DNA from: an uncultured Cellvibrionales bacterium
GTDB lineage: Bacteria > Pseudomonadota > Gammaproteobacteria > Pseudomonadales > GM7GCV1
DNA: 64,000 nucleotides
NCBI GenBank assembly: GCA_913063225.1
Contig: CAJXYP010000011.1
Location: 28,160-92,159 of the forward strand
Reading direction: 5' to 3'
In this document: one piece after another, positions 17,252 to 26,701 of the stretch
Layout of the letters: each line of letters opens with the position of its first letter
Numbering within the stretch: the stretch's first letter is position 1
Program-made: the position numbers and the translations under genes
Notes under the pieces: model-generated
Databases searched by the model: none
What the model was told of the DNA's origin: nothing
What the model saw: only the letters and a program-made list of their open reading frames with translations

Positions 17252-19705
17252 ATGCAAACGGCAGCTAATCGCGTTGATGGAATGTACGGGCGTTGTCTTG
17301 CCAGGCCAGTGATTATCATCTCGATATTCGCGGCTCTTTGCTTTCTGGCGGCCTATCAATTGCAGTATTTCCGGTTTGATGCGTCCTCTGACACTATGAT
17401 CTCGCAATCCGACCCTGAACTGGCTTTCTACAATGAGGTCACGGACAGCTTTGGTGAAAGCCCCTTTTTGGTACTCACCTATACACCGGATGAAGGCGAG
17501 CTTTTTACAGCCTACCACCTGCAGAGATTGGCGGACCTGACGGATGCAATGCTGGCGGTAGAGGGTGTTAATGGCGTTACGTCCATACTGGACGTGCCTT
17601 TACTGCTAAGCCCTGCGGTGCCAATTGCCGAGTTGGCGCAAGGGTTTCGAACCCTGAGATCAGAGGACGTTGATCTCCACCTCGCAAAATCTGAACTGAG
17701 CGCCAGTCCCTTATTTAAGGACCTTTTGGTTTCAGCCGATTCTCGCAGTACGGCGGTCCAGCTGAATATATCTTCTGAGGCGGGTAGGCGCTTGCAAGAA
17801 GCGGGAGCGAGCGAGCTATCAGACCTTGATCGACGGGATCTCGAGGAACTGGCTAAAAAACAGGAAGAGCAAACCATTGATTCCGTTCGGTCAATTCGTG
17901 ATGAATATACCAACGGTGCCCAGCTTTACCTTGGCGGTGTGCCGATGATTCGGTCGGACATGGTTCAATTTGTAAAAGAGGATATGGCAACCTTCGGGAT
18001 TATTATTATCTTGCTGCTTGGTATTGCCCTGTTTATATTTTTTAAGTGCCCCCGATGGGTAATGATCCCTTTGCTAACCGTGTTTGTGACAGTTCTGCTG
18101 ACCATGGGTGTGTTAGCCTGGTTAGATCAGCCTGCCACGGTGGTGTCCTCTAGTTTTATTGCATTACTGGCTATTTTTTCCATCTCTTTTAGTATTCATT
18201 TGATATCGGAATATCGGGATTTAGCGCCGGAATCTTCGCATCTAAGCCAATATTCGCTAGCAATGCAGACCATGAAAAATAAGCTAGCGCCCAGTATTTA
18301 CACCGCATTGACAACCTGTGTGGCTTTTGCCTCGCTTATTACCAGTGACATTGTTCCGGTTGCCGATTTCGGCCGCATGATGTGCATTGGTATTGTAATA
18401 GCGCTGATTGTTTCCTACGCATTGTTTTCCAGTATCTTGGTATTAATACCTAAGAAGGATATATGTGAGACGTTAATCGCACTGCCGATTATTAATGCCT
18501 GGTTCGCTCGCCTTTCCATTAACCGCACAAAATCGATCCATCTGGCAGCTGTAGGGGTATTGATTGTGTCAATTCTAGGCGTTAGCCAGTTGGGCTTGGG
18601 CAATCGAATTGTCGAGTATTTTCGAGCTGATACAGAGATTAGGCAAGGGCTGGAGTTCATAGATACCGAACTAGGTGGCACCGTCCCCTTGGACATCGTT
18701 GTCTATTTTGACCCATATGAAACACCTGAATTACTAGAAAACGACCCCTTCGATCCGTTTTCCTCTTTTGCGGAGGAAGAGCCCGATCCCTATCCGCAAC
18801 GATATTGGTTTACTCCGCAGAAACTGGCGATAGTGGAACAGCTACAAAGCTACATTGACTCTAGACCGGAGACCGGCAAGTCGGTATCGATTTCGAACCT
18901 CGAGCAGGTAGGGCGTGGATTTACCGATGGCGAGGCGTTAAGTTACTTAGAACTCACCGCCATTCTTGGCTCGGTAACTGAGGAAATTAGGGGCAGTTTA
19001 ATAGATCCCTATGTGTTGCCTGAACTGGGTCAAATGAGAATTTCCACTCGTCTGCACGAGACCGGTGAGTCCTATAGCTTAGAGGAACTAATCGACTCGA
19101 TTGAGGCCTATGCGATAAATGAAGTAGGGCTGGAACCCGAAGAAATCCACATAACCGGAGTAGCTGTATTGTTTAATGGCATGCTTAAACAGCTGTTGGA
19201 TTCTCAGCTTTCGACCGCTTTTGGCGTAGTGTTTGCCACCTTCTTGATGTTCGCCTTACTGCTTCGGTCAGTCAAGATGGCGGTTATCGGGCTTGCTCCC
19301 AATATTATGGCCGCGCTTATAATTTTAGGTTTTATGGGGTTCGTGGGCATACCCTTAGATATGATGACCATCACAATTGCAGCCATTGTTATTGGCATTG
19401 GCGTGGACGACGCGATCCATTATTTACATCGTTTCAAGGTGGAAATAGATAGCGGCCGAACAGCAGAAGAGGCCGTATTGGCTACTCATAAAAGCACGGG
19501 TAAAGCCCTATATTTCACCTCTTTCACTGTGATCGCAGGATTGTCTGTACTAATGTTGTCTAGATTTATGCCTACGGTATATTTTGGTTCACTAGCGGCT
19601 TTGGCAATGGCAGTTGCTTTAACTGCTAACCTAAGTTTATTGCCGGCGTTATTGTTGACGGCCTATAAGTCGAAGGGAAACACTAAGGAAGCTATTTCAG
19701 TATGA
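17252..19705 (+). CDS. RND/MMPL-family lipid transporter
   Basis: Inner-membrane transporter of 817 aa. There is one membrane helix near residues 20-40, a large periplasmic loop, a cluster of helices at about 245-400, a second loop, and a second cluster at about 650-800, the duplicated RND plan; the second cluster has GIGVDDAIHYLHRFKVE, the RND/MMPL and sterol-sensing type motif. It lies between mlaA and mlaC and overlaps mlaC by 4 bases. This is the HpnN-like arrangement in which an RND pump, not the MlaFEDB ABC complex, is paired with MlaA and MlaC. A role in phospholipid or hopanoid-like lipid movement is inferred. Confidence 0.85.
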   Translation: MQTAANRVDGMYGRCLARPVIIISIFAALCFLAAYQLQYFRFDASSDTMISQSDPELAFYNEVTDSFGESPFLVLTYTPDEGELFTAYHLQRLADLTDAMLAVEGVNGVTSILDVPLLLSPAVPIAELAQGFRTLRSEDVDLHLAKSELSASPLFKDLLVSADSRSTAVQLNISSEAGRRLQEAGASELSDLDRRDLEELAKKQEEQTIDSVRSIRDEYTNGAQLYLGGVPMIRSDMVQFVKEDMATFGIIIILLLGIALFIFFKCPRWVMIPLLTVFVTVLLTMGVLAWLDQPATVVSSSFIALLAIFSISFSIHLISEYRDLAPESSHLSQYSLAMQTMKNKLAPSIYTALTTCVAFASLITSDIVPVADFGRMMCIGIVIALIVSYALFSSILVLIPKKDICETLIALPIINAWFARLSINRTKSIHLAAVGVLIVSILGVSQLGLGNRIVEYFRADTEIRQGLEFIDTELGGTVPLDIVVYFDPYETPELLENDPFDPFSSFAEEEPDPYPQRYWFTPQKLAIVEQLQSYIDSRPETGKSVSISNLEQVGRGFTDGEALSYLELTAILGSVTEEIRGSLIDPYVLPELGQMRISTRLHETGESYSLEELIDSIEAYAINEVGLEPEEIHITGVAVLFNGMLKQLLDSQLSTAFGVVFATFLMFALLLRSVKMAVIGLAPNIMAALIILGFMGFVGIPLDMMTITIAAIVIGIGVDDAIHYLHRFKVEIDSGRTAEEAVLATHKSTGKALYFTSFTVIAGLSVLMLSRFMPTVYFGSLAALAMAVALTANLSLLPALLLTAYKSKGNTKEAISV

Positions 19706-20298
19706 GAAAATATATAAGAATTTTGCTTTTTAGTTCACTGACGCTATTGTTACCCCAATCACTATTGGCGCAGCCTTCAGCGGCGGATGACTTCATCAAT
19801 GAAGCGTCTTCAGCACTGCTAGAGACTTCTTCGATAGGCGATGCCGATGAAAGATTGACCAGGCTAAGTTCTGCTATTGATCAGTACTTTGATTTGAGCC
19901 TTGTGGCGCTAGGCGTCGTAGGCAATCATCGAGACGCCCTTTCTGCAGAACAGATGTTGGAATTTGAAGTGGAATTTCAGAAAGCCCTGGTTGGCCTGAT
20001 GTTTGCCGCGCTAGAAGAAATTGGCAGTTACGAATTGCTTGTTGAAGAGCCGCGCATGCGCGATGAAAATCGAGCACAGGTTTTGGCGCTAATTGAAACG
20101 GCGTCTCAGGGGGATCTTGAGTTTTTATTCTCGCTGGTTCGCAGTGAAAATGCTTGGAACGTAGCTAATCTAATTATAAGTGGCGTAAACCTGGGCCTAA
20201 CATATCGAAATCAGTTCAATGAGCTAATGTTGAGCAATGAGGGTAATGCCGACTTAGCGATTACCGCTTGGGCGGAAACTCTTTCTACAGCGAGGTAG
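19702..20298 (+). CDS. mlaC: MlaC-family periplasmic lipid-binding protein
   Basis: 198 aa with a signal peptide (MRKYIRILLFSSLTLLLPQSLLAQ). The C-terminal pattern NAWNVANLIISGVNLGLTYRNQFNELML corresponds to the MlaC signature (W-V-V-x-GVSL-NYR-QF). MlaC shuttles phospholipids between the outer-membrane MlaA complex and the inner membrane. Translation overlaps the RND gene by 4 bases (ATGA type), so the two proteins are coupled. Confidence 0.85.
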   Translation: MRKYIRILLFSSLTLLLPQSLLAQPSAADDFINEASSALLETSSIGDADERLTRLSSAIDQYFDLSLVALGVVGNHRDALSAEQMLEFEVEFQKALVGLMFAALEEIGSYELLVEEPRMRDENRAQVLALIETASQGDLEFLFSLVRSENAWNVANLIISGVNLGLTYRNQFNELMLSNEGNADLAITAWAETLSTAR

Positions 20299-20346
20299 GG
20301 CGCAGATGCTCTTGGTAAAACCCTGGGGAATAGCTAGCCAATAACC

Positions 20347-20844
20347 ATGATTTTTGTAAATGACAAAATGCAATCTGACTACGTCTATGAACTGGTAGCC
20401 AAAACCGGTGAAGACTTCCATCCCGATTTCCAACCCGAGCTAACGCCAAAGCAAATGCTAGCCCTCGGGATTTTTGGCGGGAAATACCTCAATGACTGCA
20501 TAAAGGAGTTCCCCGAAGACTGGTATCAGGGTGCTCGCTTAAGTACCGCCCATAAAGATATAAGCCAGAATTACTTTTCAGTAGACGCTTCCCAGCCCCT
20601 CAGTGAGTGGAAACGGAAGGGTTGGATTCACCCTCAGGACCCTCGCGGATGGTTTCAGTGGTATTGCCGGTATTATATGGGTCGCAGAACGGGGGATGAG
20701 GATTTGCGCCAAATAAAGCGCTGGAAGGCTTTCAGGCGTCATGCAGGCGCAGTGCGCAAGTATTGCGAACCCTTTGATCATAGTTGCCGCAAGAAGCAAC
20801 GACAGGCCTTACTGCACTGGGCCTATGACTCGAGGAATATTTGA
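20347..20844 (+). CDS. conserved protein of unknown function
   Basis: 165 aa, cytoplasmic, rich in aromatic and basic residues, with LTPKQMLALGIFGGKYLNDC near the N-terminus and DPRGWFQWYCRYYMGRR with a Cys-containing basic C-terminus (FDHSCRKKQRQALLHWAYD). I recall similar uncharacterised proteins in bacteria and some eukaryotes but no named family. It stands 48 bases after mlaC in the same direction. Confidence 0.7.
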   Translation: MIFVNDKMQSDYVYELVAKTGEDFHPDFQPELTPKQMLALGIFGGKYLNDCIKEFPEDWYQGARLSTAHKDISQNYFSVDASQPLSEWKRKGWIHPQDPRGWFQWYCRYYMGRRTGDEDLRQIKRWKAFRRHAGAVRKYCEPFDHSCRKKQRQALLHWAYDSRNI

Positions 20845-20931
20845 GCATATACTTTTAGGGTTGCGCTAGCCGTATTCAATTAGTCAGCTAAATATTGCAA
20901 CTGTCGAATTCAATGATTGGGGGATTAAGTG

Positions 20932-21993
20932 ATGTCGATTCTGAAGAAGTATATTCAATACTCTGTTCTATATATTTTCACTAGCCTTTCGCTTAATGCT
21001 ATTGCGCATCATGGCTCTGTGGTAAATCCAAATATGTATCTGGCGGAAAACCTTATAGAGCTAGAAGGCGAGATTACTGAGGTTTTTTGGCGTAATCCGC
21101 ATCCACGATACCGAATGGCAGTTTCTAGCGGGCCAAAGTCCGGAGAGATTTGGGAATTAGAACTCAATGGTAGTCCTATTGGTTACCGACGCGCAGGCAT
21201 TGGCGAAGACGATATTGTTCGGATTGGAGAGCAGGTCAAAGTTGCGGGGTATGCTTCTAAGATTGATGCAGAATCTTTAGGCGTGCTGCATATTCTGCTG
21301 ACCAACGGACAAGAGTTCGTGAACGGCAGAACTCGAGCGCTGCGCTGGTCAACTGTGCGCATGTCGGCAGAGACATTGGACTTTGACCCCATCAAGGTAG
21401 AGTCAGCGATTCAGTCTGCTGAGGGTTTATTCCGAGTCTGGAGCAGCGTGCGATCCCCGGAATTAGAAGGTTCAGATTATGAGCACATGCTAACGGATGC
21501 GGGGCGGCAATTAGCTAGCGAATACGATCCCATTGCGGACAATCAGGAACTCGAATGCCGGCAGGGTATGCCCGACACCATGTTTGATCGGGGTTCGCCA
21601 ATGGAGTTGATCGATGAGGGCGACCGTATTCTGATTCACCTTCAGGAATATGACGTAGAGCGTGTAATCCATATGAATGCGCAGCAGGGATCAATGCCGC
21701 ATGAAGCATCTGATCTGGGCTATTCCGTTGGGCACTGGGAGGCAGATGTCCTAGTGGTCAACACTACAGCCCTCGATTGGCCTTATTACGATGAAGTGGG
21801 AATCCCCCAATCATTGCAAGCGACTCAATATGAGCGATTTTCGGTTTCTGAAGACGAAAATCTTTTAAGTTACGAAATAACTATTACTGATCCCGTTGTC
21901 TTTACCGCGCCACTTACACTGACAACTACTAGAGCCTGGGAGCCTGGATTAGAAGTAGCACAATTTGATTGCACCGCTACCTGGGAGGGATAA
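20932..21993 (+). CDS. secreted DUF6152-family protein
   Basis: 353 aa from the ATG at 20932 (a GTG one codon earlier is possible). The signal peptide ends SLNAIA, with cleavage predicted just before HHGSVVNP. An N-terminal DUF6152 domain follows (GEITEVFWRNPHPRYRM, about 20-110), then a C-terminal domain with YDVERVIHMN, GHWEADVLVVNTT, YERFSVSEDE and ITDPVVFTAP. It is the same two-domain build as the proteins at 56862, 57863 and 61481. The function is unknown. A small NTF2-like gene starts 3 bases after its stop. Confidence 0.85.
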   Translation: MSILKKYIQYSVLYIFTSLSLNAIAHHGSVVNPNMYLAENLIELEGEITEVFWRNPHPRYRMAVSSGPKSGEIWELELNGSPIGYRRAGIGEDDIVRIGEQVKVAGYASKIDAESLGVLHILLTNGQEFVNGRTRALRWSTVRMSAETLDFDPIKVESAIQSAEGLFRVWSSVRSPELEGSDYEHMLTDAGRQLASEYDPIADNQELECRQGMPDTMFDRGSPMELIDEGDRILIHLQEYDVERVIHMNAQQGSMPHEASDLGYSVGHWEADVLVVNTTALDWPYYDEVGIPQSLQATQYERFSVSEDENLLSYEITITDPVVFTAPLTLTTTRAWEPGLEVAQFDCTATWEG

Positions 21994-21996
21994 GAC

Positions 21997-22344
21997 ATGA
22001 GTCAAACCGAAGATACTTTAAATCACCATCTCCAATCTTTTGGCACTGGCGATATAGACGCGCTTATATCGGATTATGCGGAAAATTCCGTAATTCTATT
22101 TGAGAGCAATCTCATCAAGGGGTTAGATAATATCAGGGCATTTTTCACTGATTTCATTGCTAATACGCTTCCTCCCGGATGTGAGTTTGAAATGACACAC
22201 AGTCAGGTTGTTGGCGATGTTGCTTATATAACCTGGACCGCAGCCACCGATGCGCTTGCCTTCAAGTTGGGCACCGATACCCTGTTGATGGCTGATGGAA
22301 AAATAATAGTGCAAACCATAGCCGCTTTGGTTGAGCCCAAGTAA
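21997..22344 (+). CDS. NTF2/SnoaL-like protein
   Basis: 115 aa, no signal peptide. The pattern LNHHLQSFGTGDIDALISDYAENSVI followed by KGLDNIRAFFTDFI and a beta-rich C-terminus is typical of the SnoaL-like NTF2 superfamily, whose members are ligand-binding or isomerase-type cones. It is probably co-transcribed with the DUF6152 gene (3-base gap). The ligand is unknown. Confidence 0.8.
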   Translation: MSQTEDTLNHHLQSFGTGDIDALISDYAENSVILFESNLIKGLDNIRAFFTDFIANTLPPGCEFEMTHSQVVGDVAYITWTAATDALAFKLGTDTLLMADGKIIVQTIAALVEPK

Positions 22345-22430
22345 TTATTGAAAGTAATAATTTGGAACATCAAGCGATGCTGACGCTGAGGCCTCTCCAG
22401 TAACTTAGATTTAGGGGATATACTCTCAGA

Positions 22431-23935
22431 TCAACGATTGCGCTCGTAAGAGCCGATATCTGCGTATCCGATTCCGCTGCAGGACGTAGAACCGTATGGG
22501 GAAAATTTCTGCACACGTGGGCCGGTATCCACTTCACCCGTATAAATATTTCCTTCAGAATCAACAGCCAAGGCATGAATCCAGTGGAATTCACCAACCT
22601 GTCGACCTCGTCTTCCAATGCGGTCCAGTTCCGTAAAGTTCTCTCGGTTCACAATGTAAAAGGTGCCGTTGGCAAGGTCGCCGACGTACAAACAGCTCTG
22701 TTCCGCGTCACTTGAAAAAGCTACTGATACCACGGTTCCGCTGGCGGTGTACGGAGCTATAGGGATATCTCGAATAAATCCGCACATACCTGATTCAGCA
22801 TTTGGATTGGCACAATTACCTTGATCAATCAGGCTTAAATCAAACACCTGAATACGGTTATTGCCACGGTCACAGGTGTAGAGGAGGCCATCACTACTTA
22901 TCTTCGCGCAATGAAGAGGGCTACGGAAAAACATCGGTGTTAAATTCCCGTTCTGATAGTCGCTAGCCCAGGGTCCTGCGTTATAAGGATCGATATCAGT
23001 TCCGTCAGGGTCGTCGACGGGTTTTTGTCCGTAGGCGCCAAAATGATTGATGTATTGGCCGGTTTCCGCATCGACGATCAATATGCGTTTATTACCATAG
23101 CCATCGGCGATGTACAGGCGATTGGTTTCTGGGTCTACCATCATATCTGCGACTAAATAGGGCTGAGGTGTGCCATTTGGTCCGCCGTCGATATTTTCGC
23201 TGTCGGGTACTTCCATGCCCGCATAGCCAATCTGATAAATAAACTCGCCGGCAGCGCTAAACTTGAGGATGTGAGAGTCGTCGCCGAAGGTAGCTGCCCA
23301 GGGGAATTGGCCGGTGAAGTTAGTTCCATTACCAGATACATATACAAAACCATTGTGGTCAACGTAAATGCCGTGCTCTCGGCCCGGCCAGAAACAGCCT
23401 TCTTGTTTGATACATTTTTTTCCAGAAATCCAGGGTCTTGTGGGCCACCCCAGGCATCGAGCAAGTTTCCTTCGGAGTCGAATTTGAGTACGGAGGGTGC
23501 CACGATGCAACAACCGGCAATCTGATCTGCCAAGGATCTTGAATGCCCAAGTGCATCCACCGGTGTGCCATTTTCATCGGTGCCGGATACTCCAAGGGCG
23601 TAGGCAGAGCTCTGCGCCAAAGTTCTGCCACGATGATAAACCCAAACGTTGTCCTGGGAATCTACGGTAAGTCCTCCGACCTGTCCGATAAGCCAGTCGT
23701 TGGGCAATGGTTTGGGCCAGCTTGGATCAACAACGAAGCTGGGAGCCGCGGTTCCTTCGAGTGTTCTGGATTCCGAACGCTGCATTAGTCGTTCTAGAGT
23801 GCCTAAGTCGAGAGGCGTTGATGATTCAGGTGTGGCTTTATCGGTTGATACTGGCGCAGGTGAATCAGAGCAAGCTGCTATACCCAGCGCCCCAGCGGTT
23901 AGGATACAAAGAATGAATCTATATGGTTTGGACAT
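22431..23935 (-). pseudogene. NHL-repeat beta-propeller lipoprotein, frameshifted
   Basis: Reads from ATG 23935 as a lipoprotein (lipobox GIAAC), then propeller-type repeats (GGLTVDSQDNVWVYHRG, PSVLKFDSEGNLLDAWGG). At a run of seven T on the plus strand (23415-23421; seven A in the coding strand) the frame breaks. The next frame carries GIYVDHNGFVYVSG, ILKFSAAGEFIYQIG, ADGYGNKRILIVDAETG, CDRGNNRIQVFD and IHALAVDSEGNIYTGEV to the stop at 22431. One extra A would give a continuous protein of about 500 aa. NHL propellers bind proteins or ligands; the role here is unknown. It may be slippage, an error or a true lesion. Confidence 0.85.
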
Positions 23936-24034
23936 ACATTCACCGTTAGTTTTTGATTATGAGTCTCGCCATTCTAGAATATTGTGATCACAATAAAAGG
24001 GTTCGAAGATTTAATCTTTGTGAAGGGTAAAAAT

Positions 24035-24436
24035 ATGAATATAAAAGACATCTGTATGCTCCTACTTTGTTGTGCCACGCCGATCTCGGCAGTTCAAGCC
24101 AATGAAGTAACTATTCTAGGCGCAGACTTTAGCCAGAGCAGAGATGGGAGTTGGACCGTAAATGTGGCTCTTTTACACGCGGACAACGGCTGGGATCACT
24201 ATGCCGATATTTGGCGTGTGGTTGATACAGATGGAACTATCCTAGGTGAAAGGGTACTGCTACATCCTCATGAAGATGAACAACCCTTTGTGCGCGGTAC
24301 TGATACTGTGCGGATTCCGGACGACGCTCGCACGCTTTATATCGAGGCTCACGATATGGTTCATGGATGGACGCCCAATCGATTGGAAGTTGATATGACA
24401 TTGGTTGAAAACGGCCGATTAAGAGTCGAACCATAA
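24035..24436 (+). CDS. conserved exported protein of unknown function
   Basis: 133 aa from the ATG at 24035, preceded by GAAGGG; the longer frame from 23984 would bury the signal peptide (MNIKDICMLLLCCATPISAVQA). The mature part, with DFSQSRDGSWTVNVALLHADNGWDHYADIWRV and TLYIEAHDMVHGWTPN, looks like a single Ig-like beta sandwich. I recall close relatives in alpha- and gammaproteobacteria but no function. Confidence 0.75.
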   Translation: MNIKDICMLLLCCATPISAVQANEVTILGADFSQSRDGSWTVNVALLHADNGWDHYADIWRVVDTDGTILGERVLLHPHEDEQPFVRGTDTVRIPDDARTLYIEAHDMVHGWTPNRLEVDMTLVENGRLRVEP

Positions 24437-24463
24437 GTTTCGCGGGCTGCGAAACTGACAAGC

Positions 24464-24497
24464 AAAAAAATCCCGACGCTGCAGAGCAGGGTCGGGA
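24464..24497 (-). terminator. rho-independent terminator of the FAH-family gene
   Basis: Stem TCCCGAC/GTCGGGA (24471-24477 with 24491-24497) encloses an inner CTGC/GCAG stem; on the reverse strand it is followed by seven T (24464-24470). It lies about 35 bases after the stop of the leftward gene at 24533 and within the convergent gap. Confidence 0.9.
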
Positions 24498-24532
24498 CTA
24501 ATTTGAAGCTTCCTTAATTATCTACAAGGAAT

Positions 24533-25327
24533 CTACGTAACTTCAACCTCAATCTGTCCAAGGCTTTCGATGCCTACTTTAATCACATCACCTTTATTGA
24601 CCAAGCCAATGCCTTCAGGTGTTCCGGTCAAAATTATGTCGCCAGCTCTAAGTTCATAGTATTGCGAAAGAATGGCAATGCCTTCAGAAACTGACCAGCG
24701 CTGCAGGTTCAGGTCTGAATCTTGCTTTATTTCGCCGTTAACCGTGAGCCAGATACGACCATCCACTACATGACCATTGCCGGTCACAGTAGTTAGTGGA
24801 CCGCAGGGCGCAGAATGATCGAATGACTTACTGATAGCCCAAGGACGAGAAAGCTCTTGAGCAACATGTTGTAGATCTTCCCGAGTCATATCCAAACTTA
24901 CACCGTATGCATATACGTGGTCTAGAGCATCAGCAGCGTCGATATTTTTGCCACCGCTGTGAAGTGCAACAACTAACTCGGCTTCATAGCGCAGTTCGCT
25001 AGTACCTTGCGGATATGGAAATCCATCAGTTGCCGGAACTACCGCATCGCGCGGTTTGATAAAGAAAAATGGTGGTGTTTCATCTGGGTTATCACCAGAT
25101 TCTATTGCATGGGCCCGGTAGTTTCGGCCCAGGCAAAATACGCGTCGAACCGGAAATCTGTCCGTCGTATCGTTAATTTCCATTGAAATAACTGGTGGAA
25201 CATCTAGGACATAGCCTTGATCTTGAGCATATGCCGCACTGATATTTGCGCCAAGTGCTGTAGCCCCAGCTATAGCTGCACTGCCGGTCAGAAACTTGCG
25301 ACGGCTTTCTGTTTTGTCTTCACTCAT
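24533..25327 (-). CDS. Tat-exported fumarylacetoacetate hydrolase (FAH)-family enzyme
   Basis: 264 aa. The N-terminus TESRRKFLTGSAAIAGATAL with AYA near residue 35 is a twin-arginine signal. The body is the FAH fold: VFCLGRNYRAHAIE, FFFIKPRDAV, YEAELVVALHSGGKNI (Glu metal ligand pair), YAYGVSLDMTRED and GDIILTGTPEGIGLVNKGD. FAH-family enzymes are normally cytoplasmic hydratases, isomerases or decarboxylases of aromatic catabolism. Export of one is unusual. It is monocistronic, with its own terminator. Confidence 0.88.
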   Translation of the reverse strand: MSEDKTESRRKFLTGSAAIAGATALGANISAAYAQDQGYVLDVPPVISMEINDTTDRFPVRRVFCLGRNYRAHAIESGDNPDETPPFFFIKPRDAVVPATDGFPYPQGTSELRYEAELVVALHSGGKNIDAADALDHVYAYGVSLDMTREDLQHVAQELSRPWAISKSFDHSAPCGPLTTVTGNGHVVDGRIWLTVNGEIKQDSDLNLQRWSVSEGIAILSQYYELRAGDIILTGTPEGIGLVNKGDVIKVGIESLGQIEVEVT

Positions 25328-25477
25328 TAATATATCCCCCGATAAGTAAATTTGGTTGAGTCCCCAAAGAATAAAGGTCTTTGCCGTTTGAGTCTATCCT
25401 ACTTATATGTAACATCGGTCGCTTACCACTACTCTTACTAGGCATATGGCCAAACTAAGTTGTTTAAGGAATTACCT

Positions 25478-26695
25478 ATGGCAGAAAAAGTCAAGTTTTT
25501 GGGAGCGTTAGGCGCCAACCTTTCCGGCGTGTGCGACCGACCGGTAGGAGAAGTTAGAGCCTATGCCTTATTTGCGCACTGCTTTACCTGTTCCAAGGAT
25601 CTGAAAGCGGTTACCCGCTTAAGTGAAGAGCTAACGGAACGTGGTATAGCCGTGTTTCGTTTTGATTTTACCGGTTTGGGTGAAAGCGAAGGCGATTTTG
25701 CTGATACCAACTTTTCTTCAAACCTAGAAGACTTAGTAGCTGCCGCGGACCATATGCGCGAACAATTTGAAGCGCCGAGGTTGTTGATAGGCCATTCTCT
25801 GGGAGGCTCTGCGGCGTTGGCCGTCGCAAATTTAATTCCTGAGGTTCAGGCCGTGGCAACTATTGGAGCGCCAAGCGATACATTACATCTTGGAGATTCC
25901 TTAGCTGCGCAAGCTCCTGAACTTGAAGATCAAGATGAAACAGAAATAAAACTCGCAGGAAGACCGTTTAAGATTCGTCGCCAGTTGTTAGACGATTTGG
26001 CATCGCATACTTTGAAAGAGAAAATTGCAAAACTTGGCAAACCACTTTTGGTTATGCATTCGCCGGTAGATGAGACCGTGGATATTGACCACGCACGTAA
26101 AATCTATGAGACAGCAAAACACCCTAAGAGTTTTGTATCTCTGGATGACGCCGATCACTTACTACTCAAAAATCCGAGAGACGCCCGCTATGCGGCAGAA
26201 GTACTGGCTGCTTGGGCGAGTAGGTATGCGCTGGACGCGCCGAAGTCGGTCGGTGCAGAGGTCAGCGAAGGCGAGGTCATAGTAGAGGGAGCTCAGGGAT
26301 TCCGCCAGCTTATAAATGCCTCAGGCCATACGCTGATAGCGGATGAACCTGAATCTGTCGGTGGAAGCAATACGGGCCCGACACCTTACGGGCTGCTTTT
26401 GGCTTCTTTGGGTGCCTGCACATCAATGACTATGCGGATGTATGCCAATTTAAAAAAGATGCCATTGGAAAGGGTTGTGGTGTCTTTAAAACATAACAAA
26501 ATTCATGCAGCGGACTGTGAAGATTGCGAATCAACGCAAAGTAAAGTTGATGAAATCACCCGAACCATCACAATTTATGGCGATTTAGGCAAGGCAGAAC
26601 GTCAGAAGCTACTGGAGATCGCAGATAAGTGCCCTATACATAGAACACTGCATTCCGAGATAAAGGTCAGAACAGTAGAGGCAAAGCCCGACTAA
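25478..26695 (+). CDS. bifunctional alpha/beta hydrolase-OsmC family protein
   Basis: 405 aa from the ATG at 25478 (AAGGA upstream); an in-frame TTG at 25460 is less likely. Residues about 1-255 are an alpha/beta hydrolase with the nucleophile elbow GHSLGGSA, HSPVDETVD and DDADHLL (Asp and His of the triad). Residues about 270-405 are an OsmC domain with GACTSMTMRMYANLKK and DKCPIHRTLHS, the two peroxidatic-type cysteines. The fusion is a known architecture; the role in peroxide or thiol chemistry is inferred. Confidence 0.9.
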   Translation: MAEKVKFLGALGANLSGVCDRPVGEVRAYALFAHCFTCSKDLKAVTRLSEELTERGIAVFRFDFTGLGESEGDFADTNFSSNLEDLVAAADHMREQFEAPRLLIGHSLGGSAALAVANLIPEVQAVATIGAPSDTLHLGDSLAAQAPELEDQDETEIKLAGRPFKIRRQLLDDLASHTLKEKIAKLGKPLLVMHSPVDETVDIDHARKIYETAKHPKSFVSLDDADHLLLKNPRDARYAAEVLAAWASRYALDAPKSVGAEVSEGEVIVEGAQGFRQLINASGHTLIADEPESVGGSNTGPTPYGLLLASLGACTSMTMRMYANLKKMPLERVVVSLKHNKIHAADCEDCESTQSKVDEITRTITIYGDLGKAERQKLLEIADKCPIHRTLHSEIKVRTVEAKPD

Positions 26696-26701
26696 TCTAA
26701 G

